Both the position numbers and the translations under genes were made by a program. 64,000 nucleotides of DNA from Paramagnetospirillum magneticum AMB-1 (lineage in GTDB: Bacteria > Pseudomonadota > Alphaproteobacteria > Rhodospirillales > Magnetospirillaceae): NCBI RefSeq assembly GCF_000009985.1, contig NC_007626.1:4271943-4335942 (forward strand), given 5' to 3'. Shown here piece after piece: positions 18,462 to 28,325 of this stretch (its first letter is position 1; each line of letters starts with the position of its first letter). The notes beneath the pieces were generated by a model. The model was not told where the DNA came from and did no database searches. It saw nothing but the letters and a program-made list of their open reading frames with translations.

Positions 18462-18887
18462 TCAGCGGAACAGCATCTTGGAGATCAGGACTTCCCGGGT
18501 CTGTTCGCAACCGGGTTCCTTGCGCACCAGTTCGAGCATGGTGGCCTTGATCATGGGGGCCGGATTGCTGCTCATGTATTCCTCGTAGGGAATGCCGTTC
18601 AGCACCTTGCGCATCTTGTCCGAGATGGCCTTCTCGGACACCTTGGCCTCCTCGGGGACCAGCATCAGCAGATCCACGGTGGACAGGTGGAAATTGCCGT
18701 AGGAATCCCACAGCTCCAGCGCGATGGTGGGAATGCGGACGTAGCGCTCGCCCTTGGAGGGAATGGGCAGCGGCGCACCCTTGCCCTCCTTCTTCTTATC
18801 CTCCTTCTTCTTCTCCTCGGCCAAGGCGAGGGAGGGAGCGAGGCCCGCGGCAAGGGCCGCGACAAGAAAGCGGCGCCGGTCGATCAT
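18462..18887 (-). CDS. Exported FliL-like protein with Tat-type leader
   Basis: 141 residues from ATG 18887, which has GGAG six bases upstream; an ATG at 18899 would start inside the previous gene. The N-terminus IDRRRFLVAALAAGLAPSLALA is a twin-arginine-like leader, followed by a lysine-rich linker. The mature part (VRIPTIALELWDSYG... to ...VLISKMLFR) loosely resembles the periplasmic domain of FliL-family proteins. It is the last gene of the nadACB transcript. The FliL relation is a weak recognition and the function is unknown. Confidence 0.5.
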   Translation of the reverse strand: MIDRRRFLVAALAAGLAPSLALAEEKKKEDKKKEGKGAPLPIPSKGERYVRIPTIALELWDSYGNFHLSTVDLLMLVPEEAKVSEKAISDKMRKVLNGIPYEEYMSSNPAPMIKATMLELVRKEPGCEQTREVLISKMLFR

Positions 18888-18888
18888 T

Positions 18889-19275
18889 CTAGTCTCCATC
18901 GTGGGAGAGGATGACGGTGGCCTCGGCCAGTTCGGCGCCCATGGCGCGGATGTTGCCCAGCAGGGCGTTGACGATGACCTTGACGCCCTTGGGGGCCTTG
19001 TCCAACTGCTCGGACAGGCGGTCCTTGCCGATGATCACGCAGGCGGTCTCCTCCTCGGCCACCGCCGAGGCCATGCGCGGATGATCGTCGATCAGCGCCA
19101 TCTCGCCGAAGATGCCGCCCTGGGTGACGTCGCCGATATTGACCCGCTTGCCCTTGATGGTCTTGAACACCGAGACGCGGCCCGATTCCACCACATAGGC
19201 GGTGGTGCCCGGCTCGCCCTCGGCGAAGACGGTGGCGCCCTTGGGGAAAACGACGCGGCGGGCGGAGTTGTTCAT
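18889..19275 (-). CDS. Cyclic-nucleotide-binding domain protein
   Basis: 128 residues from ATG 19275. It is a single cNMP-binding domain: FPKGATVFAEGEPGTTAYVV, the GRVSVFK turn, and the phosphate-binding cassette GGIFGEMALIDDHPRMASA, where the usual Arg is R-M-A-S-A. No DNA-binding or kinase domain follows, so it probably acts by binding a partner. It lies 17 bases after nadB and overlaps the possible longer start of the FliL-like gene, so it belongs to the nad transcript. Confidence 0.88.
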   Translation of the reverse strand: MNNSARRVVFPKGATVFAEGEPGTTAYVVESGRVSVFKTIKGKRVNIGDVTQGGIFGEMALIDDHPRMASAVAEEETACVIIGKDRLSEQLDKAPKGVKVIVNALLGNIRAMGAELAEATVILSHDGD

Positions 19276-19292
19276 GGGCGGCCTCTGGCGTT

Positions 19293-20912
19293 TCAGTCGA
19301 CGCGGCGGATGGAGAAGTTCTTGGGCACCAGGATGGTGTTCTGGGGCGGCGCGATGGTGTCGGGCGCCGGGAAATCGATGGTGAAGTGCAGCCCCCGGCT
19401 TTCGCGCCGGGCCAGGGCCGAACGGATGATCAGATCGGCCACCATGGACAGGTTGCGCAGCTCCAGCAGGTCGGAGGTGACGCGGAAGCTGCCGTAATAC
19501 TCGTCGATTTCGTCCTTCAGCAGCCGGACCCGGTGCCGCGCCCGCTCCAGGCGCTTGGTGGAGCGCACGATGCCCACATAGTCCCACATGAAGCGGCGCA
19601 ACTCGTCCCAGTTATGGGCGACCACCACCTCTTCGTCGGAATCGGTGACCCAGGTCTCGTCCCAGGGCGCGATCTCGGGAATATCCGACAGGGTGCCGAT
19701 TCGGGCCGCGATGTCGCGGGCCGCCGCGGCGCCCAGCACCAGGCATTCCAGCAGGGAATTGGAGGCCATGCGGTTGGCGCCGTGCAGGCCGGTGAAGGCC
19801 ACCTCGCCCACCGCGTAAAGATTGTCCACGTCGGTGCGCCCGGCCAGATCGGTGAGCACGCCGCCACAGGTGTAATGGGCGGCCGGCACCACCGGCAGCG
19901 GCTCCTTGGTCATGTCGATGCCGAACTTCAGCGCCTCGGCATGGACCGTGGGAAAGTGGGCCTTCACGAACTCGGCCGGCTTGTGGCTGATGTCGAGATA
20001 GACGCACTCGCAGCCCAGGCGCTTCATCACGTCGTCGATGGCCCGCGCCACGATGTCGCGCGGCGCCAGTTCACCCCTGGGATCGTAATCGTCCATGAAG
20101 CGGGTGCCGTCGGGACGCAGCAGCAGGCCGCCCTCGCCCCGCACCGCCTCGGTCACCAGGAAGGACTTGGCCTTGGGGTGAAACAGGCAGGTGGGGTGAA
20201 ACTGGCTGAATTCCATGTTGGCGACACGGCAGCCGGCGCGCCAGGCCATGGCGATGCCGTCGCCCGTGGAGCCGTCGGGATTGGAGGAATAGAGATAGAC
20301 GCGGCTTGCGCCGCCGGTGGCCAGCACCACATTGCGGGCGGCGAAGCGATGGACCCGACCGTCGCGGCGGTCCAGGGCGTAGGCGCCGATGCAGCGCCCC
20401 AGGCGCCCCTGGGGCAGCTTCTCGCGGATCAGATCGACGGCATTGTGATGCTCGAACAGATCGGCGCCGCTTTCCCGGATGCGGCTTTCCAGCGCGTCTT
20501 CCACCGCCTTGCCGGTGGCGTCGGCGGAATGGACGATGCGACGGTGGGAGTGGCCGCCCTCGCGGGTAAGGTGAAGCTCGCCCGCCTCGCGGTCAAAGGC
20601 CACTCCATTGGCCACCAGCCATTCGATGGCCTCCCTGGCGCCTTCCACCACGGCCCGCACCGCCGATTCGACGCAGATGCCCGCCCCGGCCACCAGGGTG
20701 TCGGCGATGTGGGATTCGGTGGAATCGGCGGCGTCCAGCACCGCGGCGATGCCGCCCTGGGCATAGCGGGTGCTGCCCTCGGACAGGACGGTCTTGGCCA
20801 GCACCCCCACCCGGGCCTTGGGATTGGCCGCCAGCACGCCCAGCGCCACCGAGAGGCCGGCGGCCCCCGAGCCGATGACCAGCAGATCGTAAGGATTCGC
20901 CGCCTTGCTCAT
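19293..20912 (-). CDS. nadB: L-aspartate oxidase
   Basis: 539 residues, an FAD flavoprotein that oxidises aspartate to iminoaspartate, the first step of de novo NAD synthesis. The N-terminal dinucleotide site reads LVIGSGAAGLSVAL; the family motifs SEGSTRYAQGGIAAV, the conserved REGGHSHRRI and HPTCLF are present. It follows nadC by one base. The C-terminal helical domain ends normally. Confidence 0.97.
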   Translation of the reverse strand: MSKAANPYDLLVIGSGAAGLSVALGVLAANPKARVGVLAKTVLSEGSTRYAQGGIAAVLDAADSTESHIADTLVAGAGICVESAVRAVVEGAREAIEWLVANGVAFDREAGELHLTREGGHSHRRIVHSADATGKAVEDALESRIRESGADLFEHHNAVDLIREKLPQGRLGRCIGAYALDRRDGRVHRFAARNVVLATGGASRVYLYSSNPDGSTGDGIAMAWRAGCRVANMEFSQFHPTCLFHPKAKSFLVTEAVRGEGGLLLRPDGTRFMDDYDPRGELAPRDIVARAIDDVMKRLGCECVYLDISHKPAEFVKAHFPTVHAEALKFGIDMTKEPLPVVPAAHYTCGGVLTDLAGRTDVDNLYAVGEVAFTGLHGANRMASNSLLECLVLGAAAARDIAARIGTLSDIPEIAPWDETWVTDSDEEVVVAHNWDELRRFMWDYVGIVRSTKRLERARHRVRLLKDEIDEYYGSFRVTSDLLELRNLSMVADLIIRSALARRESRGLHFTIDFPAPDTIAPPQNTILVPKNFSIRRVD

Positions 20913-20913
20913 C

Positions 20914-21763
<850 letters not shown>

Positions 21764-21774
<11 letters not shown>

Positions 21775-22786
21775 TGGGCTTGTCTCCGGACATGGGGACC
21801 GACTTGCTCATCTCCAGCATGCGCTCCAGCGGCTTCAGGGCCGCGACGCGCAGATCCTCGGGCACGGTGATGGCGGGGGCGTCGTTCTTCAGGCAGAGAT
21901 AGATCTTCTCCAGGGTGTTCCTGGCCATGAACGGGCAGTTGGAGCACGAACAGCCGCCATCGGCGCCGGGGGCCGGAATGAAGGTCTTGTCGGGCGCCGC
22001 CTTGCTCATCTGATGGATGATGTGCTGCTCGGTGGCGATGATGAATTCCTTGGCCGAGCTGGCCAGCACGAAATCCAGGATGTTGCGGGTCGAGCCCACA
22101 TGGTCGGCATGGTTCAGGATGCTGTCCGGGCATTCCGGATGCGCCGCCACCAGGGCCTTGGGATGGCGAACCTTCAGCTTGACCAGCTCCTTCTCGGAGA
22201 ATTGCTCGTGGATGATGCAGCTGCCCGGCCACAGCGTCATGTCGCGCCCGGTCTTCTTCTGCATATAGGCGCCCAGATGGCGGTCGGGCGCGAACAGGAT
22301 GGGGCGGTCGGCGGGCAGTTGGCTAATGATCGCCTCGGCATTGGACGAGGTGACGATCACGTCGGACAGCGCCTTCACCTCGGCCGAGCAGTTGATGTAG
22401 GTGACCGCGATATGGTCGGGGTGCTTTTCCCGGAAAGCGCGGAACGGCTCGGGGCGACAGGATTCCTCCAGCGAGCAGCCGGCTTCGGAATCGGGGATCA
22501 CCACCAGCTTGGACGGCGACAGTATCTTGGCCACCTCGCCCATGAAGCGCACGCCGCAGAACACGATCATGTCCGCATCGGTGGCCGCCGCCTTGCGCGA
22601 CAGGTCGAGCGAATCGCCGACGAAGTCCGCCAGGTCCTGAATCTCGCCCTCTTGGTAGTAATGGGCCAGAATCACCGCGTTGCGCTCCTTGCGCAGGCGG
22701 TCGATCTCGGCGACCAGATCGAGGGTCGGGTCGATGTCGGCTTCGGTCATGGCGCCGGGCGCGGGCAAAACAATGGTGTCGGTCAT
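21764..22786 (-). CDS. nadA: Quinolinate synthase
   Basis: 340 residues from ATG 22786 (MTDTIVLP); an upstream extension in frame is open but does not look like NadA. It condenses iminoaspartate with dihydroxyacetone phosphate and needs a [4Fe-4S] cluster; likely ligands are in IVFCGVRFM, PECPDS and GGCSCSNCPF. ILAHYYQEGEIQDLADFVGD is the family's N-terminal signature. It is the first gene of the nad operon. The 200-base leader holds a TTCCCCC/GGGGGAA stem (22815-22838); no known NAD regulator site was recognised. Confidence 0.96.
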
Positions 22787-22997
22787 CGGTCTGGGCTCTC
22801 TCCCGGGGGACGGATTCCCCCGCTTCACTAAGGGGGAAGTAAAGGACGAATCGCGGGGGCAAAGCAACCCTTCACCCACCCCGACAGGCAGTTCGCCCCC
22901 CACCAGCGTTGTGTATAGGGCGTTATGACCACCGCGTGCTTCACTTGGACACTGATCACGAGCATCATGGATATGGGATGACGGATTGGATTTCAGC

Positions 22998-23420
22998 ATG
23001 ATGACGTCAGAAGGACGGACTCCGCAGGTGCCCGACGCAACCGCTTTGCCGCCGCTGGTGGTCGTCATCGAAGACGAGGCCATCGTGCTGGCCGGCTATC
23101 AGATGCTGTTCGAAAGCTGGGGCTATCGCGTCATCGCCGCCCAATCGGCGGACGAGGCCGTCTCGCTGGTCGAGGAGGAGGGCGAGGCCCCCGGCTTCAT
23201 CCTGTCGGATTTCCGCCTGCGCGACGGCCAGACCGGCACCGAGGCGATCAGCATGCTGCGCCGCTCGTTCGGCCAGGGCATCCCCGGCGCCGTGGTGACC
23301 GGCGACACCACCGTCACCGGTGAGGGCCTGAAGGAGGCCGAGGCCGAGGGCACCCCCATCCTGCACAAGCCGGTCAACGGCCGCCAGCTTCAGGACATCC
23401 TGTCCCGCTCGCTGGGCTGA
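22998..23420 (+). CDS. Stand-alone response-regulator receiver
   Basis: About 140 residues from ATG 22998 (another ATG follows at 23001; a TTG at 22986 is possible). It is a single REC domain: acidic pair in VVIEDEAIVLAG, phospho-acceptor in ILSDFRLRDG, Thr in VVTGDT and Lys in ILHKPV. There is no output domain. It is divergent from nadA and converges on the ATPase with 3 bases between the stops. Such receivers often form the C-terminal module of hybrid kinases; the partner is not in view. Confidence 0.88.
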   Translation: MMTSEGRTPQVPDATALPPLVVVIEDEAIVLAGYQMLFESWGYRVIAAQSADEAVSLVEEEGEAPGFILSDFRLRDGQTGTEAISMLRRSFGQGIPGAVVTGDTTVTGEGLKEAEAEGTPILHKPVNGRQLQDILSRSLG

Positions 23421-23423
23421 GCG

Positions 23424-26033
23424 TCACGACAGCCGCCGGACCAGCTTCCGCAACTCCTCCAGCACCAGCACCGAGGCCCCCAGGGCCGCGGCGATTCCCC
23501 ACTCCGCCGGATCGAGATCCGTGGTGTGGAACAGGGCCTGGGCCGGCGCCCAGTGGACCGCCACCACCTGCAGCGCCACGATGCCGGCCAGGGCGCCCCA
23601 CAGCTTGGCATTGGCCAGGGCGGCGCGGCCGAAGGCGCTTTCCGCCCCCACTCGGGCATTGAACACGTTGAACACCTGGAACAGCACGAAGGTGGTGAAG
23701 GCCATGGTGCGGGCCCGGACCATGTCCCCGCCGCCGCCCTCCCACCACAGCACTCCCAGGGTCCCCAGCGCCATCGCCACGCCGAAGCTGAACAGGCGAA
23801 GCAGGCGGGACAGCGGCAGAATCGAAGCGTTCTGCGGCCGGGGCGGCTGATCCATCAATCCGCGCCGGGCGGGATCGAAGGCCAGGGCCATGGCGGGCGG
23901 CCCATCCATGATGATGTTGACCCACAGGATCTGGATGGGACTGAACGGCACCGGCAGGCCGCAAAGCGGGGCCAGCAGCACCGCCAGCAGGGCGCCCATG
24001 TTGGTGGACAACTGGAAGCGCACGAACTTGACGATGTTGTCGGTGATGATGCGGCCTTCGCGCACCGCGCCGACCACGGTGGAGAAATCGTCGCCGGTCA
24101 GGACCATGGCGGCGGCCTCCCGCGTCACGTCCGAGCCGGTCCGCCCCATGGCCACCCCGATATGGGCGGTGCGCAAGGCCGCCGCGTCGTTGACTCCGTC
24201 GCCGGTCATGGCGGTGACATGGCCGCAGGCCTTCAGCGCCCGCACGATACGCACCTTGTGCTCGGGCGTGACCCGGGCGAAGACCGCGATGGCCTCCACC
24301 CGCCGGGCCAGTTCGACATCGCTCAGGCCATCCAGCTCGCCGCCGTCGACCGCCTCGCCATCCAGGCCCAGTTGGCGGGCCACCGCCGCCGCCGTCACCC
24401 GGTGGTCGCCGGTGATCATCTTCACCATGATTCCGGCGGCGCGGCAGGTGGCGATGGCATCGGCGGCGCCGGGGCGCGGCGGATCGGCCAGCCCGACCAG
24501 GGCATGCAGGACCAGCCCGCCCAGGCCGGCGCCAAGGTCCTCGTCCGGTTGGGCCGGGCGCGACGCCAGGGCGATGACCCGCAATGCCCGCCCGCCCATC
24601 CGCTCCATCTCGGCGGCCAGGACCCGGCGCTGCTCGGCGTCCAGGGGCCGGGCTCCGTCTTCGGTCAGCACAGTGTCGCACAGTTCCAGCACCCGGTCGG
24701 GCGCCCCCTTGACCGACAGACGGCAGGTCTCGCCATCGCCGTCCAGGGTAGCCATCAGCTTGGACGCCGAGCTGAACGGCACCTCCGCCAGCCGTCGCCA
24801 GCGTCCGGGGGGCGGCAAGGCTCCCGCCCGCTCGGCCAGCCGCAGCAGGGCCACCTCGGTGGGATCGCCCACCGGCTCGCCGGTGGCGGCGTTGAACCGG
24901 GCCTCGGTGCACAGCCCCGCCGGAGCCAGCCCCCATTCCAGACCGACCGGTCGGTCATCACCGGCAAAGCCGTGGCTTCGCCCCAGCGCCCAGCCCTCCA
25001 GGGCGGTCATCCGCCCCAGGGTCAGGGTGCCGGTCTTGTCGGAACAGATGACACTGGTGGAGCCCAGGGTTTCCACTGCCGCCAGCCGCCGGACCACCGC
25101 GCCCTTGGCCGCCATGCGCACCATGCCCAGCGCCAGGGTGACGGTGACCACGGCGGGCAGGCCTTCGGGAATGGCGGCCACCGCCAGGGCGACGGCGGTC
25201 AGAACCATTCGGCCCAGGGGCTCGCCCGCCAGCAGGCCCTGGACCAGGACGAAACCCACCACGATTGCGGCGATCAGCGCCAGCCGCCGGCCCAACTGGT
25301 CGAGCCGCTGCTGCAACGGGGTCGGCCCGTCCTCGGCGGCGTCGAGCAGGGCGGCGACCTTGCCCATTTCCGACAGGCGTCCCGTGCCGGTCACCGCCAT
25401 CTCGGCCCGGCCCCGGGTGATCACCGAGTTCATGAACAGCATGTTGACGCGCTCGGCCAGGGGCGTGTCGTCGCGGTCAAGCGCGCCGGTGATCTTGGCC
25501 ACCGGCTCGGACTCGCCGGTCAGCGCCGCCTCGTCGGCCTCCACGTCCTGACCGTCCACCAGCCGTCCGTCGGCGGGCACCCGGTCGCCGGCCTTGAGCA
25601 GCACCAGGTCGCCGGGCACCAGACCCTCGGCGGCGATGACCGCCTCGCCCGCGGCGCGCCGCACCCGCGCCTTCTGGGCCAGCATGGCCTTGAGCGCGCC
25701 CAGCATGCGTCCGGCCCGGCGCTCCTGGGCGTAACCAAGAAAGGCGTTGAACAGGGTCACCGCCAGCACCACCACCATGTCGGAGGTGTCGCCCACCAGC
25801 CCGGCCAGCACGCCGGCGGCCAGCAGCATCAGGGTCAGCAGATTGCGGAATTGATCAAGAAAAACCGCCCAGGCCGGCCTGGGCGGTTTTTCTGGAAGGC
25901 GGTTCAGCCCGCATCGCCCGCGGCGGGCCAGGATCTCGGCCTCGGCCAGCCCCTCGGTTCCGCATCCGAGACGGGCGCGAACCGCGTCCGCACCAAGCCG
26001 GTGCCAGACGGGCTCGCCGTCAGAGTGCGGCAT
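23424..26033 (-). CDS. P-type ATPase, Ca2+/cation-transporting type (P2A-like)
   Basis: 869 residues, full length. N-terminal cation ATPase domain, TM1-2, actuator with LTGESEP (about 172), the P2-type TM4 motif AIPEGLPAVVT, phosphorylation site D332 in CSDKTGTLT, nucleotide domain with SVKGAPDRV, hinge MTGDGVNDAAAL, and C-terminal helices. PEGLP and the lack of metal-binding CxxC exclude the heavy-metal class; calcium or manganese export is the likely role. It overlaps the LuxR-type regulator gene by 14 bases. A perfect terminator-like palindrome lies within codons of about residues 47-59. Confidence 0.92.
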   Translation of the reverse strand: MPHSDGEPVWHRLGADAVRARLGCGTEGLAEAEILARRGRCGLNRLPEKPPRPAWAVFLDQFRNLLTLMLLAAGVLAGLVGDTSDMVVVLAVTLFNAFLGYAQERRAGRMLGALKAMLAQKARVRRAAGEAVIAAEGLVPGDLVLLKAGDRVPADGRLVDGQDVEADEAALTGESEPVAKITGALDRDDTPLAERVNMLFMNSVITRGRAEMAVTGTGRLSEMGKVAALLDAAEDGPTPLQQRLDQLGRRLALIAAIVVGFVLVQGLLAGEPLGRMVLTAVALAVAAIPEGLPAVVTVTLALGMVRMAAKGAVVRRLAAVETLGSTSVICSDKTGTLTLGRMTALEGWALGRSHGFAGDDRPVGLEWGLAPAGLCTEARFNAATGEPVGDPTEVALLRLAERAGALPPPGRWRRLAEVPFSSASKLMATLDGDGETCRLSVKGAPDRVLELCDTVLTEDGARPLDAEQRRVLAAEMERMGGRALRVIALASRPAQPDEDLGAGLGGLVLHALVGLADPPRPGAADAIATCRAAGIMVKMITGDHRVTAAAVARQLGLDGEAVDGGELDGLSDVELARRVEAIAVFARVTPEHKVRIVRALKACGHVTAMTGDGVNDAAALRTAHIGVAMGRTGSDVTREAAAMVLTGDDFSTVVGAVREGRIITDNIVKFVRFQLSTNMGALLAVLLAPLCGLPVPFSPIQILWVNIIMDGPPAMALAFDPARRGLMDQPPRPQNASILPLSRLLRLFSFGVAMALGTLGVLWWEGGGGDMVRARTMAFTTFVLFQVFNVFNARVGAESAFGRAALANAKLWGALAGIVALQVVAVHWAPAQALFHTTDLDPAEWGIAAALGASVLVLEELRKLVRRLS
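25858..25893. terminator. Perfect 36-bp terminator-like palindrome inside the ATPase gene
   Basis: Every base of 25858-25893 pairs with its mirror. The centre is AGGCC/GGCCT; the outer part is an A5 run on one side and a T5 run on the other, around an 11-bp GC stem. On either strand it has the form of a Rho-independent terminator, yet it is in frame within the ATPase coding region (residues EKPPRPAWAVF). It is downstream of the regulator gene on the same transcript. Confidence 0.6.
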
Positions 26034-26679
26034 CGGGGGCGGTCAGCCCCAGATGGGAGGCGGCAACCACCGCACGGGTCCGGTTGTTGACGTTGAGCGC
26101 CTTCAAGATGGCGGTCACGTGCAGCTTGACCGTTCCCTCGGCCAGTTCCAGCACGCGAGCGATTTCCTTGTTGGACTTGCCCTGGCCCAGCAGGGCCAGC
26201 ACTTCGCGCTGACGCGGCGTCAGCGAGGCGATGGCCGATTCGCCGGCCACCGGCGCCCCGTCATCGCCGCCCGGACCACCCTGCTCCAGCAGGGCCGGCG
26301 GCAGGTAGACGCCACCCGACAGCACCAGCTTCAGGGCCGACAGCATGACCCGCGAGGACGAGGTCTTGGGGATGAAGCCAGCGGCTCCCATATTGACCGC
26401 CTGCAGCACATGGCGGCGGTCGTCGGAGGCCGACAGCACGATCAGCGGCACCGTCGACGGCAGCAATTCCTTCAGCTTGGCCAGCCCCTCGGTCCACGCC
26501 ATGCCAGGCATGGTCAGGTCGAGCAGAACGATGTCGATGTCCTTCTCGCTCTGGACAGCGGCGATGGCCTGAGGAAAGTCACAGGCCTCGATGATCGTGG
26601 GCGGCCCTTCGAACTGATCCAGGACATGGCGGAGCCCGTCACGAAACAGTTCATGGTCATCGGCGATAAGAATCTTCAT
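26020..26679 (-). CDS. LuxR/NarL-family response regulator
   Basis: 219 residues from ATG 26679 with GGGGACGAG just upstream. REC domain with LLIADD-type start (KILIADDHELF), phospho-acceptor in IVLLDLTMPGM, and a C-terminal LuxR HTH (LTPRQREVLALLGQGKSNKE, then VKLHVTAILKALNV). No histidine kinase gene is adjacent. The stop codon lies inside the ATPase gene start (14-base overlap), so the regulator and the cation pump are made from one transcript. The upstream region to the divergent DUF952 gene is 186 bases and AT-richer. Confidence 0.92.
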   Translation of the reverse strand: MKILIADDHELFRDGLRHVLDQFEGPPTIIEACDFPQAIAAVQSEKDIDIVLLDLTMPGMAWTEGLAKLKELLPSTVPLIVLSASDDRRHVLQAVNMGAAGFIPKTSSSRVMLSALKLVLSGGVYLPPALLEQGGPGGDDGAPVAGESAIASLTPRQREVLALLGQGKSNKEIARVLELAEGTVKLHVTAILKALNVNNRTRAVVAASHLGLTAPDAAL

Positions 26680-26865
26680 CTCGTCCCCACCATGCATCTC
26701 CCGGCATCTAAAGCGCCACCACCCATCTGCGACATGGTCGCAAGAATAAGGCGCCACCGCCACGAAAAAAAACGCAACGCACCACGACTTTTGCCGCAAG
26801 TCGGAAAGCATTGGACCGCGACGGTCCCTAGCCTTCACGCCTGACTTCCAGTATGGTCCGCCGCC

Positions 26866-27255
26866 ATGAGCACGCCCATGACCATCTATCATGTATGCCG
26901 TCGGACCGAGTGGCAATATGCCCAGACGACAGGGGTATATAGCGGTTCGTCCCAGGACGAGGCCGACGGCTTTATCCATTTCTCCGGCCCGGCCCAGGTG
27001 AAGGCCAGCGTCGCCAAGCATCGTGCCGGACAGGACGGGCTGGTGATCGTTGCCGTGGCGCCGCAGCCGCTGGGCGCCGCCCTGAAGTGGGAAGCGTCGC
27101 GCGGCGGCCAGTTGTTTCCCCATCTATACGGCCCCCTGCCGCTCTCGGCGGTAAAGTGGGTGGCCGACCTCCCCCTGGGCCCCGACGGCGCCCACGTCTT
27201 CCCAGCCTCCCTGGACGCGGACGGCGTCCAGGCTCGCCCTTCCATCGAGGACTGA
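26866..27255 (+). CDS. DUF952 family protein
   Basis: 129 residues. It has the DUF952 pattern: IYHVCRRTEWQYAQTTGVY, DGFIHFSGPAQV and the closing FPHLYGPLPLSAVKW. The fold is predicted to be related to small ADP-ribosyltransferase-like domains, but no activity is proven. The stop lies 2 bases before the pyrD start, so they are co-transcribed, as in many alphaproteobacteria where DUF952 precedes pyrD. Confidence 0.88.
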   Translation: MSTPMTIYHVCRRTEWQYAQTTGVYSGSSQDEADGFIHFSGPAQVKASVAKHRAGQDGLVIVAVAPQPLGAALKWEASRGGQLFPHLYGPLPLSAVKWVADLPLGPDGAHVFPASLDADGVQARPSIED

Positions 27256-27257
27256 CC

Positions 27258-28325
27258 TTGAACTACTTCCGCCTCGCCGGACCGCTGGTCCGCCTGCTCG
27301 ACGCCGAGATCGCCCATGGCTTGACCATCGGCCTATTGAAGGCCGGTCTGGTGCCGCGGCAACCGACCTTCAACCCCGAGGCGCTGAAGGTCCGGCTGTG
27401 GGGCCGCGACTTCGCCAATCCGGTGGGGCTGGCCGCCGGGTTCGACAAGAATGCCGAGGTGCCCGACGCCATGCTGGCCCAGGGCTTCGGCTTCGTGGAG
27501 ATCGGCTCGGTGACGCCCCGGCCGCAGCCGGGCAATCCCAAGCCCCGCATGTTCCGCCTGCCCGAGGACCGGGCGGTGATCAACCGCATGGGCTTCAACA
27601 ACCAGGGCCTGGAGGCGGTGGCCGCCCGTCTGGCGGCGCGGCCGCGCACCGGCATCGTCGGCGCCAATCTCGGCAAGAACAAGGATACCGAGGACGCCGC
27701 CGCCGATTACGAGAAGGGCGCCGCCCGGCTGGCGCCGCTGTCCGACTATCTGGTGATCAACGTCTCGTCGCCCAACACCCCCGGCCTGCGCGCCCTGCAG
27801 GGCCGCGACCAGCTGGAATCCCTGGTGGGCCGCACCCGGGCCGCCCTGACTGCGGCCATGCCGTCCGGGGCGCCGCCGCTGCTGCTGAAGATCGCCCCCG
27901 ATCTGGCCTGGGAGGACCTGTCCGACATCGCCGCCGTGGCGCTGGAGGGGGCCTTGGACGGATTGATCGTCTCCAACACCACCGTGGCGCGGCCCGAATC
28001 GCTCCGCTCGGCCAATGCGGGCCAGACCGGCGGCCTGTCGGGCGCGCCGCTGTTCGAATCCTCCACCGCCATGCTGCGCCGGGTCTACGAGCTGACCCGG
28101 GGCAAGCTGCCCATCATCGGCGTCGGCGGCATCGCCTCGGGGTCCGAGGCCTATGCCAAGATCCGGGCCGGCGCCTCGCTGGTCCAGGTCTATTCCGCCA
28201 TGGTCTACGAAGGCCCCGCCCTGATCACCCGCATCAAGCACGAGATGGTCGACCTGCTGGCCCGCGACGGCTTCAAATCCATCGCCGAGGCGGTGGGTGC
28301 TGACCATCGGGGCCAGGGATTGTGA
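27258..28325 (+). CDS. pyrD: Dihydroorotate dehydrogenase (quinone), class 2
   Basis: 355 residues from TTG 27258 (LNYFRLAGP), with GAGG 6 bases upstream; this is the position of the family's start. Membrane-associated FMN enzyme oxidising dihydroorotate to orotate with ubiquinone. Visible: the N-terminal amphipathic helix region for quinone access, NPVGLAAGFDKNAE, GFVEIGSVTPRPQPGNP, NRMGFNNQG, and VNVSSPNTPGLR with the class-2 catalytic Ser. The stop overlaps the HAD gene start by 4 bases. Confidence 0.97.
   Translation: MNYFRLAGPLVRLLDAEIAHGLTIGLLKAGLVPRQPTFNPEALKVRLWGRDFANPVGLAAGFDKNAEVPDAMLAQGFGFVEIGSVTPRPQPGNPKPRMFRLPEDRAVINRMGFNNQGLEAVAARLAARPRTGIVGANLGKNKDTEDAAADYEKGAARLAPLSDYLVINVSSPNTPGLRALQGRDQLESLVGRTRAALTAAMPSGAPPLLLKIAPDLAWEDLSDIAAVALEGALDGLIVSNTTVARPESLRSANAGQTGGLSGAPLFESSTAMLRRVYELTRGKLPIIGVGGIASGSEAYAKIRAGASLVQVYSAMVYEGPALITRIKHEMVDLLARDGFKSIAEAVGADHRGQGL

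Noticed and set aside
23526..26090. 854-codon plus-strand open frame opposite the P-type ATPase
   Set aside because: Low-complexity G/H/R/Q-rich translation with no motifs, a mirror of high-GC coding on the other strand, which carries all ATPase signatures.
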